The notes under the pieces were generated by a model. The model saw only the letters and a program-made list of their open reading frames with translations. It ran no database searches and had not been told where the DNA came from. 8,790 nt of DNA from Syntrophaceae bacterium. GTDB lineage: Bacteria; Desulfobacterota; Syntrophorhabdia; Syntrophorhabdales; WCHB1-27. Shown piece after piece: positions 1 to 6,880 of the stretch. Where the stretch lies: assembly GCA_003165115.1 (NCBI GenBank), contig PLSJ01000159.1, positions 2,440-11,229 on the forward strand, in the 5' to 3' direction. Both the position numbers and the translations under genes were made by a program. Numbering within the stretch: position 1 is the stretch's first letter; every line of letters begins with the position of its first letter.

Positions 1-436
1 GTACCTTCCCATCTTCACCGACGGTTGCCCTGGGGTCGGCGAAACTGCCCACGAAAGCCACCTTTTTCGCGTCGGCGACCGGCGCAAGACCGATGCCTAT
101 GTTGCTGATCGGAGGGCCGAGCACCGCGACCGCCTTTTCCTGATCGACCAGGCGGTTAAAGGCCTTGATCGCCTCCTGCACGTCGCCCTTGGTATCGAGC
201 GTGATCAGCTTGATTTTGGCGCCGTTGATGCCGCCCTGGCCGTTTATTTTCTCGGCCGCAAGCTCCGCGCCGCGGGTGACCGCGTTGCCCCATACGGACG
301 TAGGACCGCTCAGGTCCTGAAGGTTGCCGATAACGATATCATGAGCCGGGGCGCCCATGGCCGGACCATATCCCCCGAGAAGGGCCAAGCCGCCCACAAG
401 CACACCCATCAAAACCGCTGCAGAGTACTTTTTCAT
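1..436 (-). CDS. LivJ-type ABC transporter substrate-binding protein, N-terminal part
   Basis: Periplasmic ligand-binding component of a branched-chain amino acid type (HAAT) ABC importer. The gene runs off the left edge, so only the first 145 residues are visible. Residues 1-31 form a Sec signal peptide: MKK, a hydrophobic stretch over residues 7-22, then a likely AxA cleavage site at A29-P30-A31. The mature start (HDIVIGNLQDLSGPTSVWGN) is typical of the type I periplasmic binding fold. So are the following features: GAELAAEKINGQGGING (57-72), an LITLDTKGD strand (78-85), and a VAVLGPPISN segment (103-112) that normally lies in the ligand cleft. The ATG start at 436 is supported by a GGGAGG Shine-Dalgarno. 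It lies downstream of the dehydrogenase gene on the same strand but has its own promoter in the gap. The ligand cannot be told from sequence: this family also takes up amides, aromatic acids and other small organics. The family call is firm; the substrate is unknown. Confidence 0.93.
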   Translation of the reverse strand, partial: MKKYSAAVLMGVLVGGLALLGGYGPAMGAPAHDIVIGNLQDLSGPTSVWGNAVTRGAELAAEKINGQGGINGAKIKLITLDTKGDVQEAIKAFNRLVDQEKAVAVLGPPISNIGIGLAPVADAKKVAFVGSFADPRATVGEDGKV

Positions 437-520
437 CTCGATCCTCCCGTGGCTGTCGTACGCTCCCAATTCCCTTATGATTCATCCAAAAGAGCTTTTT
501 CGTAAAGGTTACGCAGTTTT

Positions 521-549
521 TGTATAGCCTATTTCTCGCGGAACGTCAA
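521..549 (-). promoter_or_regulatory. Sigma-70-type promoter of the binding-protein gene
   Basis: Read on the minus strand, TTGACG (549-544) and TATACA (526-521) are separated by exactly 17 nt. These are 5/6 matches to the -35 and -10 consensus boxes. Predicted transcription starts near 514, giving a leader of about 77 nt before the ATG at 436. The position, in the 127-nt gap after the dehydrogenase stop, suggests the transporter gene can be expressed apart from the upstream oxidoreductase genes. Confidence 0.65.
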
Positions 550-563
550 TAAAAGGTTTCATA

Positions 564-1652
564 TCAAGGGATAAGCACCGCCTTCAACGCCTCGTGACTT
601 GCCATCACCGATAGCGCCTCGTTGGCCTCACTGAGTCTGAACCGGTGTGTGATCATTTTGGCGAATAGTCCCTGCTCCTTTTCGATCAGCTTCAGGGCCT
701 TCCAGGTATGGCGTGTACCGCTGACCCAGACGCCCTGGATCTTGATGTTCTTCCTGACGATCTCCCGGAAAAAATCGACGGTGCAGACGCCGGGCGGCTG
801 GGAAAAACCTATCGACAGGTATGCCCCGCCCACCCGCAGCAGGGGAAGGCCCTCGCGGACCGCGGAAGGGTCCCCCGCGGTCTCGACCATCACGTCGACG
901 CCCCGGCCCCCGGTCCGGCCGAGGATAAATTCTTTTCGTTCTTCGATGCCCGTCGTGCGCCGGTTGAGGACATCGGTTGCCCCAAAGGCCTTGCAGAGTT
1001 CCAGGCGGCCCGCGGATCCGCCCGTCACGAAGATCCGGCTCGCCCCGAGGCGCCGGGCGAAGGCCACGGCGTACACCCCAAGAGGGCCGGGGCCCTGGAT
1101 AAGCACGCTGCTCCCCAAAGAAAAATGGTGTTCGCCAAAGGCGTGGGCCACGGTGGCCCCGGAGCACGATGCCGAAACGAGGATAGCCGGATCGATGTCG
1201 CCGTCTATTCTGAAGATGTCGGTGAAAGCTGTGAGAACTATATTCCCCGCATAGCAGCCGTTCAGGCCCGGCGGCTCGGAAAGGGGCCGGTTTATTCCGT
1301 AGACCTTACGGCTCCCGCAGAGCCACGGCTGGTTCAGGACGGCGCAGTAGTAGCAGCCGTTGCAGCTCACACCGCGGTTCCAGAGGATGCGGTCCCCCGC
1401 CTTCACCGCCTCGCCGGTGACGTACGGTTTTGCTCCCTTCACGTCGACGACCGTTCCGACCCCTTCGTGGCCGAGCACGATCGGCAAAGGGGTCCTCTCA
1501 TCCTCGCCTTTCCACATGTGCACGTCGGAGCCGCACACGCCGGCGGCGTCGATCCGCACCAGCACCTCGCGATCATGCAGCGCCGGTACCTCGATCTCCC
1601 TCATCGCGAGAGGAGCGTTAAATGCCTCCAGCACCATGGCCCTTGTTTTCAC
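564..1652 (-). CDS. Zinc-dependent medium-chain alcohol dehydrogenase
   Basis: A 362-aa NAD(P)-dependent alcohol/polyol dehydrogenase of the MDR superfamily (threonine/sorbitol dehydrogenase-like). The catalytic zinc site is visible as C40 (GVCGSDVH) and H62-E63 (GHEGVG), with C163 as a possible further ligand. A structural zinc lobe is formed by C97, C100, C103 and C112. The Rossmann nucleotide-binding motif is GPGPLG at 187-192. The second Rossmann strand ends in VTGGSAGR rather than in an acidic residue, which leaves NADP use possible. The start codon is GTG: a GGGAGG Shine-Dalgarno lies 8 nt before it, whereas the internal ATG at codon 6 is too far from that site. The oxidoreductase gene upstream ends 24 nt before this start, so the two are probably cotranscribed. 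The enzyme most likely oxidises or reduces a small alcohol/ketone made or used by its partner; the substrate is not evident. Confidence 0.93.
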   Translation of the reverse strand: MKTRAMVLEAFNAPLAMREIEVPALHDREVLVRIDAAGVCGSDVHMWKGEDERTPLPIVLGHEGVGTVVDVKGAKPYVTGEAVKAGDRILWNRGVSCNGCYYCAVLNQPWLCGSRKVYGINRPLSEPPGLNGCYAGNIVLTAFTDIFRIDGDIDPAILVSASCSGATVAHAFGEHHFSLGSSVLIQGPGPLGVYAVAFARRLGASRIFVTGGSAGRLELCKAFGATDVLNRRTTGIEERKEFILGRTGGRGVDVMVETAGDPSAVREGLPLLRVGGAYLSIGFSQPPGVCTVDFFREIVRKNIKIQGVWVSGTRHTWKALKLIEKEQGLFAKMITHRFRLSEANEALSVMASHEALKAVLIP

Positions 1653-1676
1653 GAGTCAGCCCTCCCTTGTCACAGC

Positions 1677-3035
1677 TTAAAGGTGTTCCGCCACCCGGCC
1701 GGATTCCAAAGGCGGCTTCCCTTCCCGTCCCTTCTTATAAATCGGGAGATAGACTTCCTTATCCCGGGGCACGCAGCCGGCGCATCCCCCGTCGCGCATG
1801 ATCGTCGTGCACTGGCTGCACGCGAGACATGTCTTTTTGGGATCGAGCGCGCCTGCTTTCAGCAGATCGGCGGCAAAATCGGGGTAAGCGATCGAAAGGC
1901 GGCCGAAGCCGGCGATTTTCAGCCAACCCTGCTCGACGCACCCAGCGGCCACGTTCGGCGAGAACTGCCGCAGCCAGCTCAGGCCGGCGCCCATGATAAC
2001 CGCCTCGGGTGCCGCGGCCTGCATCGCCTGTGCCGCGCGGAGCAGGAGGTGGACGCCTTCCAGCGGATGCACGGGCGGAAGGTAGACGCCCTTGTCATAA
2101 GGTCTGGTCAGGTGGGGATTAAAGTAAGGATTTCCCGCGCTGATGCCGAAGAGTTTTACACCCTTCTCCCACAACAGCTTTACGAGTCTGGCCGGCTCGG
2201 CGTAGTCCGGCCTGTGATAGTCGTCTTTATCGGCGCCCCACGCGTAGGGGTGAGGCGCCTGTTCGTACACGCCCAGCCGGACCGCTAAGGTTATTTTCTC
2301 CCCGAGCCTGTCCCTGATCTTGTCGACGATGGAACAGAGCAGCCGGGTGCGGTTTTCGAAGCTGCCCCCGTAGCGCCCTTCCCTCGTGTGGGCGGAAAGG
2401 AGTTCCGCCAGAAGATACCCGTGGCAAGCCTTGACGTCCACCGCGTCGAAACCGGCCTCCGCCGCAGCCTGCGCGGCCGAGACGAACTTCTCTTCCAGTT
2501 GTTCCAGCTCCTCATCGGAAATCACGCGGACTTCGGGAAACCTGGCATCGAGAAAGGGGTTGCGAGCGGCGACAACAGGCGCAGGGGTACTGCCCGGCCT
2601 GCTGTAGCGCCCGGAGTGGGTAAGCTGGAGCACGGAATAGGGACGGCCATGCCCCGCGGCACTCGCGGCCCCGCGCAATTCCTCGAGGGTCGCGGCGATA
2701 TCACCCCTGGTCTCCTCGTTTATCTGCAACTGGCGCGGGTTTGCCCGTCCCTCGTTGACCACGGCGGTGGCCTCATACCAGACGAGACCGGCGCCGCTTC
2801 CGCCGAAACGTCTGTAGCGGCGGCGGGTAAGGCCGCTGGGCCTCCCCTCCGGCGTGCCGTCACAGCCCTCCATCGGGTTGATCGCCAGGCGGTTGGGTAT
2901 TGTTCTCTCACCGAGAGCTATCGGCCGTGAGAGGACGGCGACGTCCGCCGAAACGGGTATATCGAGCCCCATCCGTGTCATGTCCTCTTTCAATTCGTCC
3001 AGGTTTTTGTAGTGAAAACGATCATGCTGCGCCAT
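1677..3035 (-). CDS. Old Yellow Enzyme family NADH:flavin oxidoreductase with C-terminal cysteine cluster
   Basis: FMN-dependent TIM-barrel ene-reductase of the OYE/2,4-dienoyl-CoA reductase family, 452 aa. With M1 at position 3035, landmarks are: IPNRLAINPMEG (46-57, FMN-binding N-terminal strand), LQLTHSGRYSRP (136-147), DVKACHGYLLAELLS (200-214) with H205 at the substrate/FMN site, the hallmark RYGGSFENRTR (221-231) and VRLGVYE (252-258). A terminal cysteine group C403-x2-C406-x2-C409-x8-C418-x2-C421 resembles the 4Fe-4S site of dienoyl-CoA reductases but has different spacing. The protein stops soon after, so it lacks the second FAD/NAD-binding half of those enzymes. I chose the ATG at 3035 because GGAGG sits 6 nt upstream; an in-frame GTG at 3080 would add 15 residues but has a poor ribosome site. 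It is first in a minus-strand set with the alcohol dehydrogenase. It probably reduces an activated C=C bond; the substrate is unknown. Confidence 0.92.
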   Translation of the reverse strand: MAQHDRFHYKNLDELKEDMTRMGLDIPVSADVAVLSRPIALGERTIPNRLAINPMEGCDGTPEGRPSGLTRRRYRRFGGSGAGLVWYEATAVVNEGRANPRQLQINEETRGDIAATLEELRGAASAAGHGRPYSVLQLTHSGRYSRPGSTPAPVVAARNPFLDARFPEVRVISDEELEQLEEKFVSAAQAAAEAGFDAVDVKACHGYLLAELLSAHTREGRYGGSFENRTRLLCSIVDKIRDRLGEKITLAVRLGVYEQAPHPYAWGADKDDYHRPDYAEPARLVKLLWEKGVKLFGISAGNPYFNPHLTRPYDKGVYLPPVHPLEGVHLLLRAAQAMQAAAPEAVIMGAGLSWLRQFSPNVAAGCVEQGWLKIAGFGRLSIAYPDFAADLLKAGALDPKKTCLACSQCTTIMRDGGCAGCVPRDKEVYLPIYKKGREGKPPLESGRVAEHL

Positions 3036-3154
3036 GTCGGTCCTCCATCGCTCCCCATGCCACTTTTGCTGGTCTTTCACCTCGACCGTTCTTCGCCTTT
3101 GCCACGGACATCCCGGCCCGGAAAGCCCTTGCGGCCTTCCACGACCTTTCCGTT

Positions 3155-3160
3155 ATTATA
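3155..3160 (-). promoter_or_regulatory. Candidate -10 box of the minus-strand oxidoreductase genes
   Basis: The 199-nt divergent gap between the flavin oxidoreductase and tatD-type genes contains a perfect TATAAT on the minus strand, in an AT-rich patch with a run of seven A/T just upstream. The only -35-like element is TTGCGG about 19 nt upstream, which is weak and over-spaced. I see no convincing promoter for the plus-strand operon in the same gap. Confidence 0.35.
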
Positions 3161-3234
3161 ACAGATTTTTTTGCCCCGCCCGCAAACGATATCTCCATCA
3201 GGGAGTGGATTATCGGCGAGGGGATATGCTATAA

Positions 3235-4029
3235 ATGTCCATGTTCGTCGATTCCCACTGCCATCTGGAACTGGAAGAATATGACGAGGACCGCGAGGCG
3301 GTGATCGACCGGGCGTACGGGGCAGGCGTCACCCGCATGATCACGGTCGGGACGGAGGTGCGTTATTTTCCCAGGGTCGTGGAGATCATAGAAGCCCATC
3401 CGCAGGTCTATGGCGCCCTGGGCATCCATCCCCACAATGCAAAAGACTATTCCCCCGAAATCGAGGAGACCGTCAAGGGATTCCTGAACCATCCGAAGGT
3501 CGTCGGCTACGGTGAGATAGGTCTCGATTTCTACAGGGACCATTCGCCGAGAGCGCTGCAAGTCGAGGCGTTCCGGAGACAGATAGAGCTGGCCCGGGTC
3601 GCCGGACTGCCGGTGATCATCCACTCCCGGAACGCCAGGCAGGAGACACTTGAGATCGTGAAGGAGACACACCTACAGGTCCCCAGGACCGTGGTCCACT
3701 GCTACTCCTACGACCTTGCCACCGCAAAAAAGCTGCTCGATATGGGCATCTACCTTTCTATTCCGGGTACGGTTACCTACCCCGACACGGGACTGACAAA
3801 GATCGTGCGCCACGCGCCGCTCGACAGGCTGCTCTCCGAGACAGACGCCCCGTTCCTCACCCCCGTGCCGAAAAGGGGCAAAAGAAACGAGCCGGCCTTC
3901 GTAAAGCTCGTGGTGGAACGGATAGCCTCGATAAAGGAAAAGCCGGTCGATGAGGTCGCCTCCGTGCTGACCGATACCTTCGAGACCGTCTTTCTGTCCG
4001 GCAGAGGAAAGGTGGAGGGGGAGAGATAG
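3235..4029 (+). CDS. TatD family metal-dependent hydrolase (DNase)
   Basis: A 264-aa TIM-barrel amidohydrolase-superfamily enzyme of the TatD/YcfH group, which are divalent-metal-dependent cytoplasmic nucleases/hydrolases. Every metal-site motif is present: H8-x-H10 (VDSHCHL), GIHPH (63-67), E94 in GEIGLDFYRD (93-102), H130 (IIHSR), H155 (VVHCYS) and D204 (SETDAPFL). The length matches the family. The start at 3235 is preceded by GAGGGG about 9 nt upstream; an ATG two codons later is a possible alternative and would change little. It is the first gene of a tight four-gene operon. The C-terminal coding end (GGAGGGGGAGAG) also supplies the Shine-Dalgarno for the next gene, so translation of the two is probably coupled. 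The natural substrate of this subgroup is uncertain; 3'-5' exonuclease activity is known for E. coli TatD. Confidence 0.95.
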   Translation: MSMFVDSHCHLELEEYDEDREAVIDRAYGAGVTRMITVGTEVRYFPRVVEIIEAHPQVYGALGIHPHNAKDYSPEIEETVKGFLNHPKVVGYGEIGLDFYRDHSPRALQVEAFRRQIELARVAGLPVIIHSRNARQETLEIVKETHLQVPRTVVHCYSYDLATAKKLLDMGIYLSIPGTVTYPDTGLTKIVRHAPLDRLLSETDAPFLTPVPKRGKRNEPAFVKLVVERIASIKEKPVDEVASVLTDTFETVFLSGRGKVEGER

Positions 4030-4030
4030 T

Positions 4031-4588
4031 ATGAAACCGGCGGTCATTGTCGTCGATATGCTGGAGGATACATACGGAAAAGAGGAAGCCGCGCCGATTG
4101 AGGTGGCCAGGATCGTCGAGCCTGTGCGGGTGTTTCTCAAACGCTGCCGGGCCCTCTCCATCCCTGTCATATTTGCCTGTGACAGCTTCCTGGAAGGCGA
4201 TTTCATCTTCAAGGGGAGGATGAAGCCGCAGTCCATAAGGGGCACCGTGGGAGCGCAGGTGGCCGCGGCGCTCGAGGCCGAGCCGACGGACATCATGCTC
4301 CCGAAAAGGAGGTTCAGCGCCTTCTTCAAAACGGACCTCGACCAGACCCTCCGCACCATGCAGATAGACACGGTAGCGGTGGCGGGCATCAACACGCATT
4401 TCTGTGTCATCGCCACCGCCATCGACGCCATCTGTCACGACTTCTCCACGATCCTTCTCGAAGACCTCAGCGCCACCTACAAGGCGGAGATCCATGCAAC
4501 GTTCATGGACGTCTACCGGAGGTCGGCCATATACCCCCTGCTCAGGGTCGCGACGGGAGATGAATTTATCAACCTCCTTGCAGGATGA
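4031..4588 (+). CDS. Isochorismatase-like cysteine hydrolase
   Basis: A 185-aa member of the isochorismatase/nicotinamidase superfamily. The Asp-Lys-Cys triad is visible: D9 in VIVVDM, K92 in LPKRRFSAF and C125 in GINTHFCVIATAIDA, which matches the family pattern GxxTxxCV. F95-S96-A97-F98 after the lysine is also typical. D51 lies where nicotinamidases place the first metal ligand (FACDSF), but the rest of a nicotinamidase metal site is not obvious, so an amidase for another small amide or a ureido/carbamoyl compound is equally possible. Its ATG comes 1 nt after the tatD-type stop, and its end overlaps the next start by 4 nt (ATGA), the pattern of translationally coupled operon genes. The protein is cytoplasmic with no signal peptide. 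Superfamily membership is secure; the substrate is not. Confidence 0.9.
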   Translation: MKPAVIVVDMLEDTYGKEEAAPIEVARIVEPVRVFLKRCRALSIPVIFACDSFLEGDFIFKGRMKPQSIRGTVGAQVAAALEAEPTDIMLPKRRFSAFFKTDLDQTLRTMQIDTVAVAGINTHFCVIATAIDAICHDFSTILLEDLSATYKAEIHATFMDVYRRSAIYPLLRVATGDEFINLLAG

Positions 4589-5103
4589 CGCGCATGAGAC
4601 GCTCCGGAGCCATAGTCGGTCTTCTCGTCCTGGTCGCAGCCGGTATCGGCTGCTATCTCTATTCCCGGCCCGCCGCGCCGGCCGTCCGCCTCCCCGCCGC
4701 AACGGAAAAGGAAACCATATCGGTCTTTTTTTCCGATGAACGGGGGAAGCTGGGCAGAAAAACGGTCGAGGTGCACAAACAGTTGACGGACAGGGCCCGG
4801 GCCGATATCCTGTTCAGGGAGCTGAAAGAAGCGCGTTCCATACCGGACCGGCTGAGGCTCTACGAGCTGGCCGTGGGACAGGACGGCGTGCTCTACCTGA
4901 ATGTGTCGAAGGAGTTTATCGACCCGTCCAGCCCCGCAAGGGAGGTCCCCATGGTCTACAGCATCGTAAACTCCTTTGCGGCAAGTTTCCCCGGGGCGCG
5001 GAGCGTCCAACTGCTGGTTGAGGGGGAGCCGGTCTATACGAGGAGTGGATTGCTTTATATTTTGAAGCCGCTGCAGCCTCACAACGAATTGCTGGAGGAT
5101 TAA
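4585..5103 (+). CDS. Membrane-anchored GerMN-domain protein
   Basis: A 172-aa protein with a single N-terminal hydrophobic segment (about residues 8-26, IVGLLVLVAAGIGCYLY region), either a signal anchor or a signal peptide, followed by a GerMN domain at about 44-160. Recognisable domain features are ISVFFSDERG at the start, a helical ARADILFRELKEA stretch, GVLYLNVSKEFID (101-113) and YSIVNSFAASFPGARSVQLLVEGEP (125-149). GerMN was named from Bacillus GerM but is common in non-spore-formers as a periplasmic domain of unclear, possibly peptidoglycan-related, role. The start overlaps the preceding stop by 4 nt; M4 at 4594 is an alternative start and neither has a strong ribosome site. The serS start follows the stop codon directly. 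No lipoprotein Cys box is evident: C23 lies inside the hydrophobic segment without a clear lipobox. Confidence 0.85.
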   Translation: MTRMRRSGAIVGLLVLVAAGIGCYLYSRPAAPAVRLPAATEKETISVFFSDERGKLGRKTVEVHKQLTDRARADILFRELKEARSIPDRLRLYELAVGQDGVLYLNVSKEFIDPSSPAREVPMVYSIVNSFAASFPGARSVQLLVEGEPVYTRSGLLYILKPLQPHNELLED

Positions 5104-6372
5104 ATGCTCGATCCGAAATTGATAAGGGAAAAGACGGATGTCGTCATGGAAAGCCTCAGGAAGAGAGGGTCCGTATTCGACCTTGAAAAACTGATCAGGC
5201 TGGATGAGCTTCGGCGCGAGCTGATCAGGCGCGTGGAAGCGATGAAGAATCAGCGGAACGTGACCTCCGATGAGATAGCACGGCTGAAAAAGAGCGGCGT
5301 CGAGGCGAGGGAGCAGATAGAACAGCTTCGCGGCCTCGGAAAAGAGATACAAAAGGGAGAACAGGAGCTGAAGGAAGTGGAAGAACAATGGGAGTTCCTG
5401 AGCCTTGAAATACCGAACATTCCCCATGATTCCGTACCTGTCGGAACGGGCGAGGAGCAGAACGTGGTGGTCAGGACCTGGGGGGAGAAACCTCGTCCGG
5501 ACTTCGAGCCGGCCGCCCATTGGGACCTGGGCGAAAGGCTTGGCATACTCGACTTCAAAAGGGCAGCGAAGATCACCGGCTCCAGGTTCACCCTGTACAA
5601 GTCTCACGGGGCCCTTTTGGAAAGGGCGCTCATCAACTTCATGCTCGACCTTCACGTGCGTGAGCACGGCTATACCGAGGTGCTGCCGCCCTTCATGGTG
5701 AACAGGGACAGCATGACAGCCACCGGACAACTTCCGAAATTCGAAGAGGAGCTGTTCAAGCTTTCCGACCCTGACTACTTTCTCATACCGACCGCCGAAG
5801 TGCCGGTAACGAACATTTTCAGGGACGAGATCCTGAAAGAAGGCGACCTGCCGGTCAAATACGTCGCGTACACGCCTTGTTTCAGAAAAGAAGCCGGAGC
5901 GCACGGAAAAGACACGAGGGGCCTCACCAGGCAGCACCAGTTCAACAAGGTGGAGCTGGTAAAATTCAGCCTGCCCCAGGACTCGTATCCAGAGCTCGAA
6001 AGTCTGCTCCTCGATGCCGAGGATGTCCTGAAAAAGCTCTCCATCCATTACCGTGTATCCCTCCTGTCCACCGGTGATCTCGGCTTTTCGTCGGCAAAGA
6101 CCTATGACATCGAGGTGTGGCTCCCCGGCCAGAACATCTACAGGGAGATCTCCTCGTGCAGCAACTTCGGGGATTTCCAGGCCAGGAGAGCAAAGATCAG
6201 GTACAAGACAGGGGCGGGGAAGACGGAATTCGTGCACACCCTGAACGGTTCGGGGCTTGCGGTGGGCAGGACCGTCATGGCGGTCATGGAAAACTACCAG
6301 CAGGTGGACGGCAGCATCATGGTGCCGGAGGTGCTCAGGCCCTACATGTACGGCATGAACACCATCCTCTAG
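5104..6372 (+). CDS. serS: Seryl-tRNA synthetase
   Basis: A 422-aa class II aminoacyl-tRNA synthetase that charges tRNA-Ser (and tRNA-Sec) with serine; its length is normal for the bacterial form. Residues 1 to about 105 form the N-terminal tRNA-binding arm with a long antiparallel coiled coil (charged heptads from 35 to 98). The catalytic core then shows motif 1 around [12 protein letters not shown] to TEVLPPFMV (168-199), the serine-binding TAE at 230-232, motif 2 ([18 protein letters not shown], 257-274, then [10 protein letters not shown]) and motif 3 ([18 protein letters not shown], 382-399). A GGAGGA Shine-Dalgarno inside the end of the preceding gene, 5 nt from the ATG, fixes the start. 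The gene is the last of the tatD-type operon, with no spacer to the GerMN gene. I see no clear intrinsic terminator after it. Confidence 0.98.
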   Translation: MLDPKLIREKTDVVMESLRKRGSVFDLEKLIRLDELRRELIRRVEAMKNQRNVTSDEIARLKKSGVEAREQIEQLRGLGKEIQKGEQELKEVEEQWEFLSLEIPNIPHDSVPVGTGEEQNVVVRTWGEKPRPDFEPAAHWDLGERLGILDFKRAAKITGSRFTLYKSHGALLERALINFMLDLHVREHGYTEVLPPFMVNRDSMTATGQLPKFEEELFKLSDPDYFLIPTAEVPVTNIFRDEILKEGDLPVKYVAYTPCFRKEAGAHGKDTRGLTRQHQFNKVELVKFSLPQDSYPELESLLLDAEDVLKKLSIHYRVSLLSTGDLGFSSAKTYDIEVWLPGQNIYREISSCSNFGDFQARRAKIRYKTGAGKTEFVHTLNGSGLAVGRTVMAVMENYQQVDGSIMVPEVLRPYMYGMNTIL

Positions 6373-6631
6373 GGCGGCCGGGTTCGGGGCATCCGCTACG
6401 CGGGTCGCACGCCTTTCGCCTGTCTCTTCGGGGGCCATGCCTCACATACGAATGGTATGCCGGTGCGCAACCCCTTCATGGACCGCTTCCCGGCAAAATC
6501 CACCAAAATTTCCCCCGGCCGCGAGAAGCAGCCTACTAATTTCACAACTGAACACACACGGGCTTCTCGGACAAGTGAACGATGCCCTGTGAAAGCGAGA
6601 CGAATTTATTCCACAGAGCCTTCCTTTTCTC
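6373..6631. other. Gene-free spacer after serS with nested inverted repeats
   Basis: I find no credible gene, tRNA or U-tailed terminator in this stretch. The reading frames that cross it are antisense or shadow frames of serS. Two spaced inverted repeats interleave here. CGAGAAGC (6522-6529) pairs with GCTTCTCG (6562-6569), and TTTCACA (6540-6546) pairs with TGTGAAA (6588-6594). The order is A-B-A'-B', a pseudoknot-like topology that could equally be chance. Base composition shifts from GC-rich to AT-richer towards 6540, approaching the promoter at 6632. Confidence 0.4.
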
Positions 6632-6660
6632 TTGACACCCTGTGATGCTCGGTATAACAT
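6632..6660 (+). promoter_or_regulatory. Promoter of riboswitch unit 1
   Basis: A perfect -35 box TTGACA (6632-6637) is followed by TATAAC (6653-6658), a 5/6 match at a short 15-nt spacing, or alternatively TAACAT (6655-6660) at 17 nt. Either would start transcription around 6665-6668, only a few bases before the first aptamer. The proximity of promoter and aptamer is what supports the call. Confidence 0.55.
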
Positions 6661-6671
6661 AACAAACTGAT

Positions 6672-6764
6672 AAAGCCAAACCGCCGCGAGGACGGGACCG
6701 GGAAGCCAACGGGTCTCAGACCTGCCCGCTTTGTCCGTTGCCAGCCAGACAGCTGGGCTGCCAG
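6672..6764 (+). promoter_or_regulatory. GEMM-I (cyclic-di-GMP-I type) riboswitch aptamer 1, apparently degenerate
   Basis: The conserved skeleton of the GEMM-I class is present. AAAGCCAAACC (6672-6682) leads into a hairpin with a GCGA GNRA tetraloop (stem 6681-6685/6690-6695 with A6692 bulged). The core strand GGGACCGGGAAGCC (6694-6707) follows, then AACGGGTCT (6708-6716). The second helix pairs GTCT (6713-6716) with AGAC (6747-6750), and the closing strand is AGCTGGGCTGCC (6751-6762). Compared with the usual GGGACGNAAAGCC core there is one extra base, and G6702 sits where the ligand-intercalating adenine (A47 in the Vibrio Vc2 numbering) is expected. GGTC-TCA-GACC (6712-6722) could also form a small competing hairpin. 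The class call rests on my memory of the consensus. Binding ability is doubtful. There is no gene directly behind it. Confidence 0.75.
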
Positions 6765-6799
6765 ATAGAAAGAGTTTGCGCGCGAAGGAGCCCCTTTTT
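6755..6799 (+). terminator. Candidate intrinsic terminator / expression platform of unit 1
   Basis: GGGCTGCC (6755-6762), the 3' closing strand of aptamer 1, can pair with GGAGCCC (6787-6793) through seven base pairs with G6760 bulged. The loop is about 24 nt, and CTTTTT follows (6794-6799). Because the same strand closes the aptamer, aptamer folding and terminator formation would exclude each other, which would make ligand binding switch transcription on. The stem is modest and the loop long, so this is tentative. Confidence 0.4.
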
Positions 6800-6880
6800 C
6801 CTGATACTCCCCCCTTCCTGCCTGGTGTAGCCTCCTGATTTCGTTGCTAAAGAAAATCGGAAATGTTTTCAAGATTTCAG

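Noticed and set aside
708..2288. A 526-codon open frame on the plus strand
   Set aside because: It spans antisense to the alcohol dehydrogenase and flavin oxidoreductase genes, both of which have full sets of family motifs; the product looks like a low-complexity shadow.
3673..4431. A 252-codon minus-strand frame
   Set aside because: It is antisense to the tatD-type and isochorismatase-like genes and shows no domain signature.
4513..6438. A 641-codon open frame on the minus strand
   Set aside because: It lies antisense to the intact serS and GerMN genes, its product has no recognisable domain, and its length follows from GC-rich codon bias in the true genes.
6373..6450. Possible tRNA after serS, suggested by a GGTTCGGGGCATCC stretch
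   Set aside because: No acceptor, D or anticodon stems can be built around it on either strand, and there is no CCA end.
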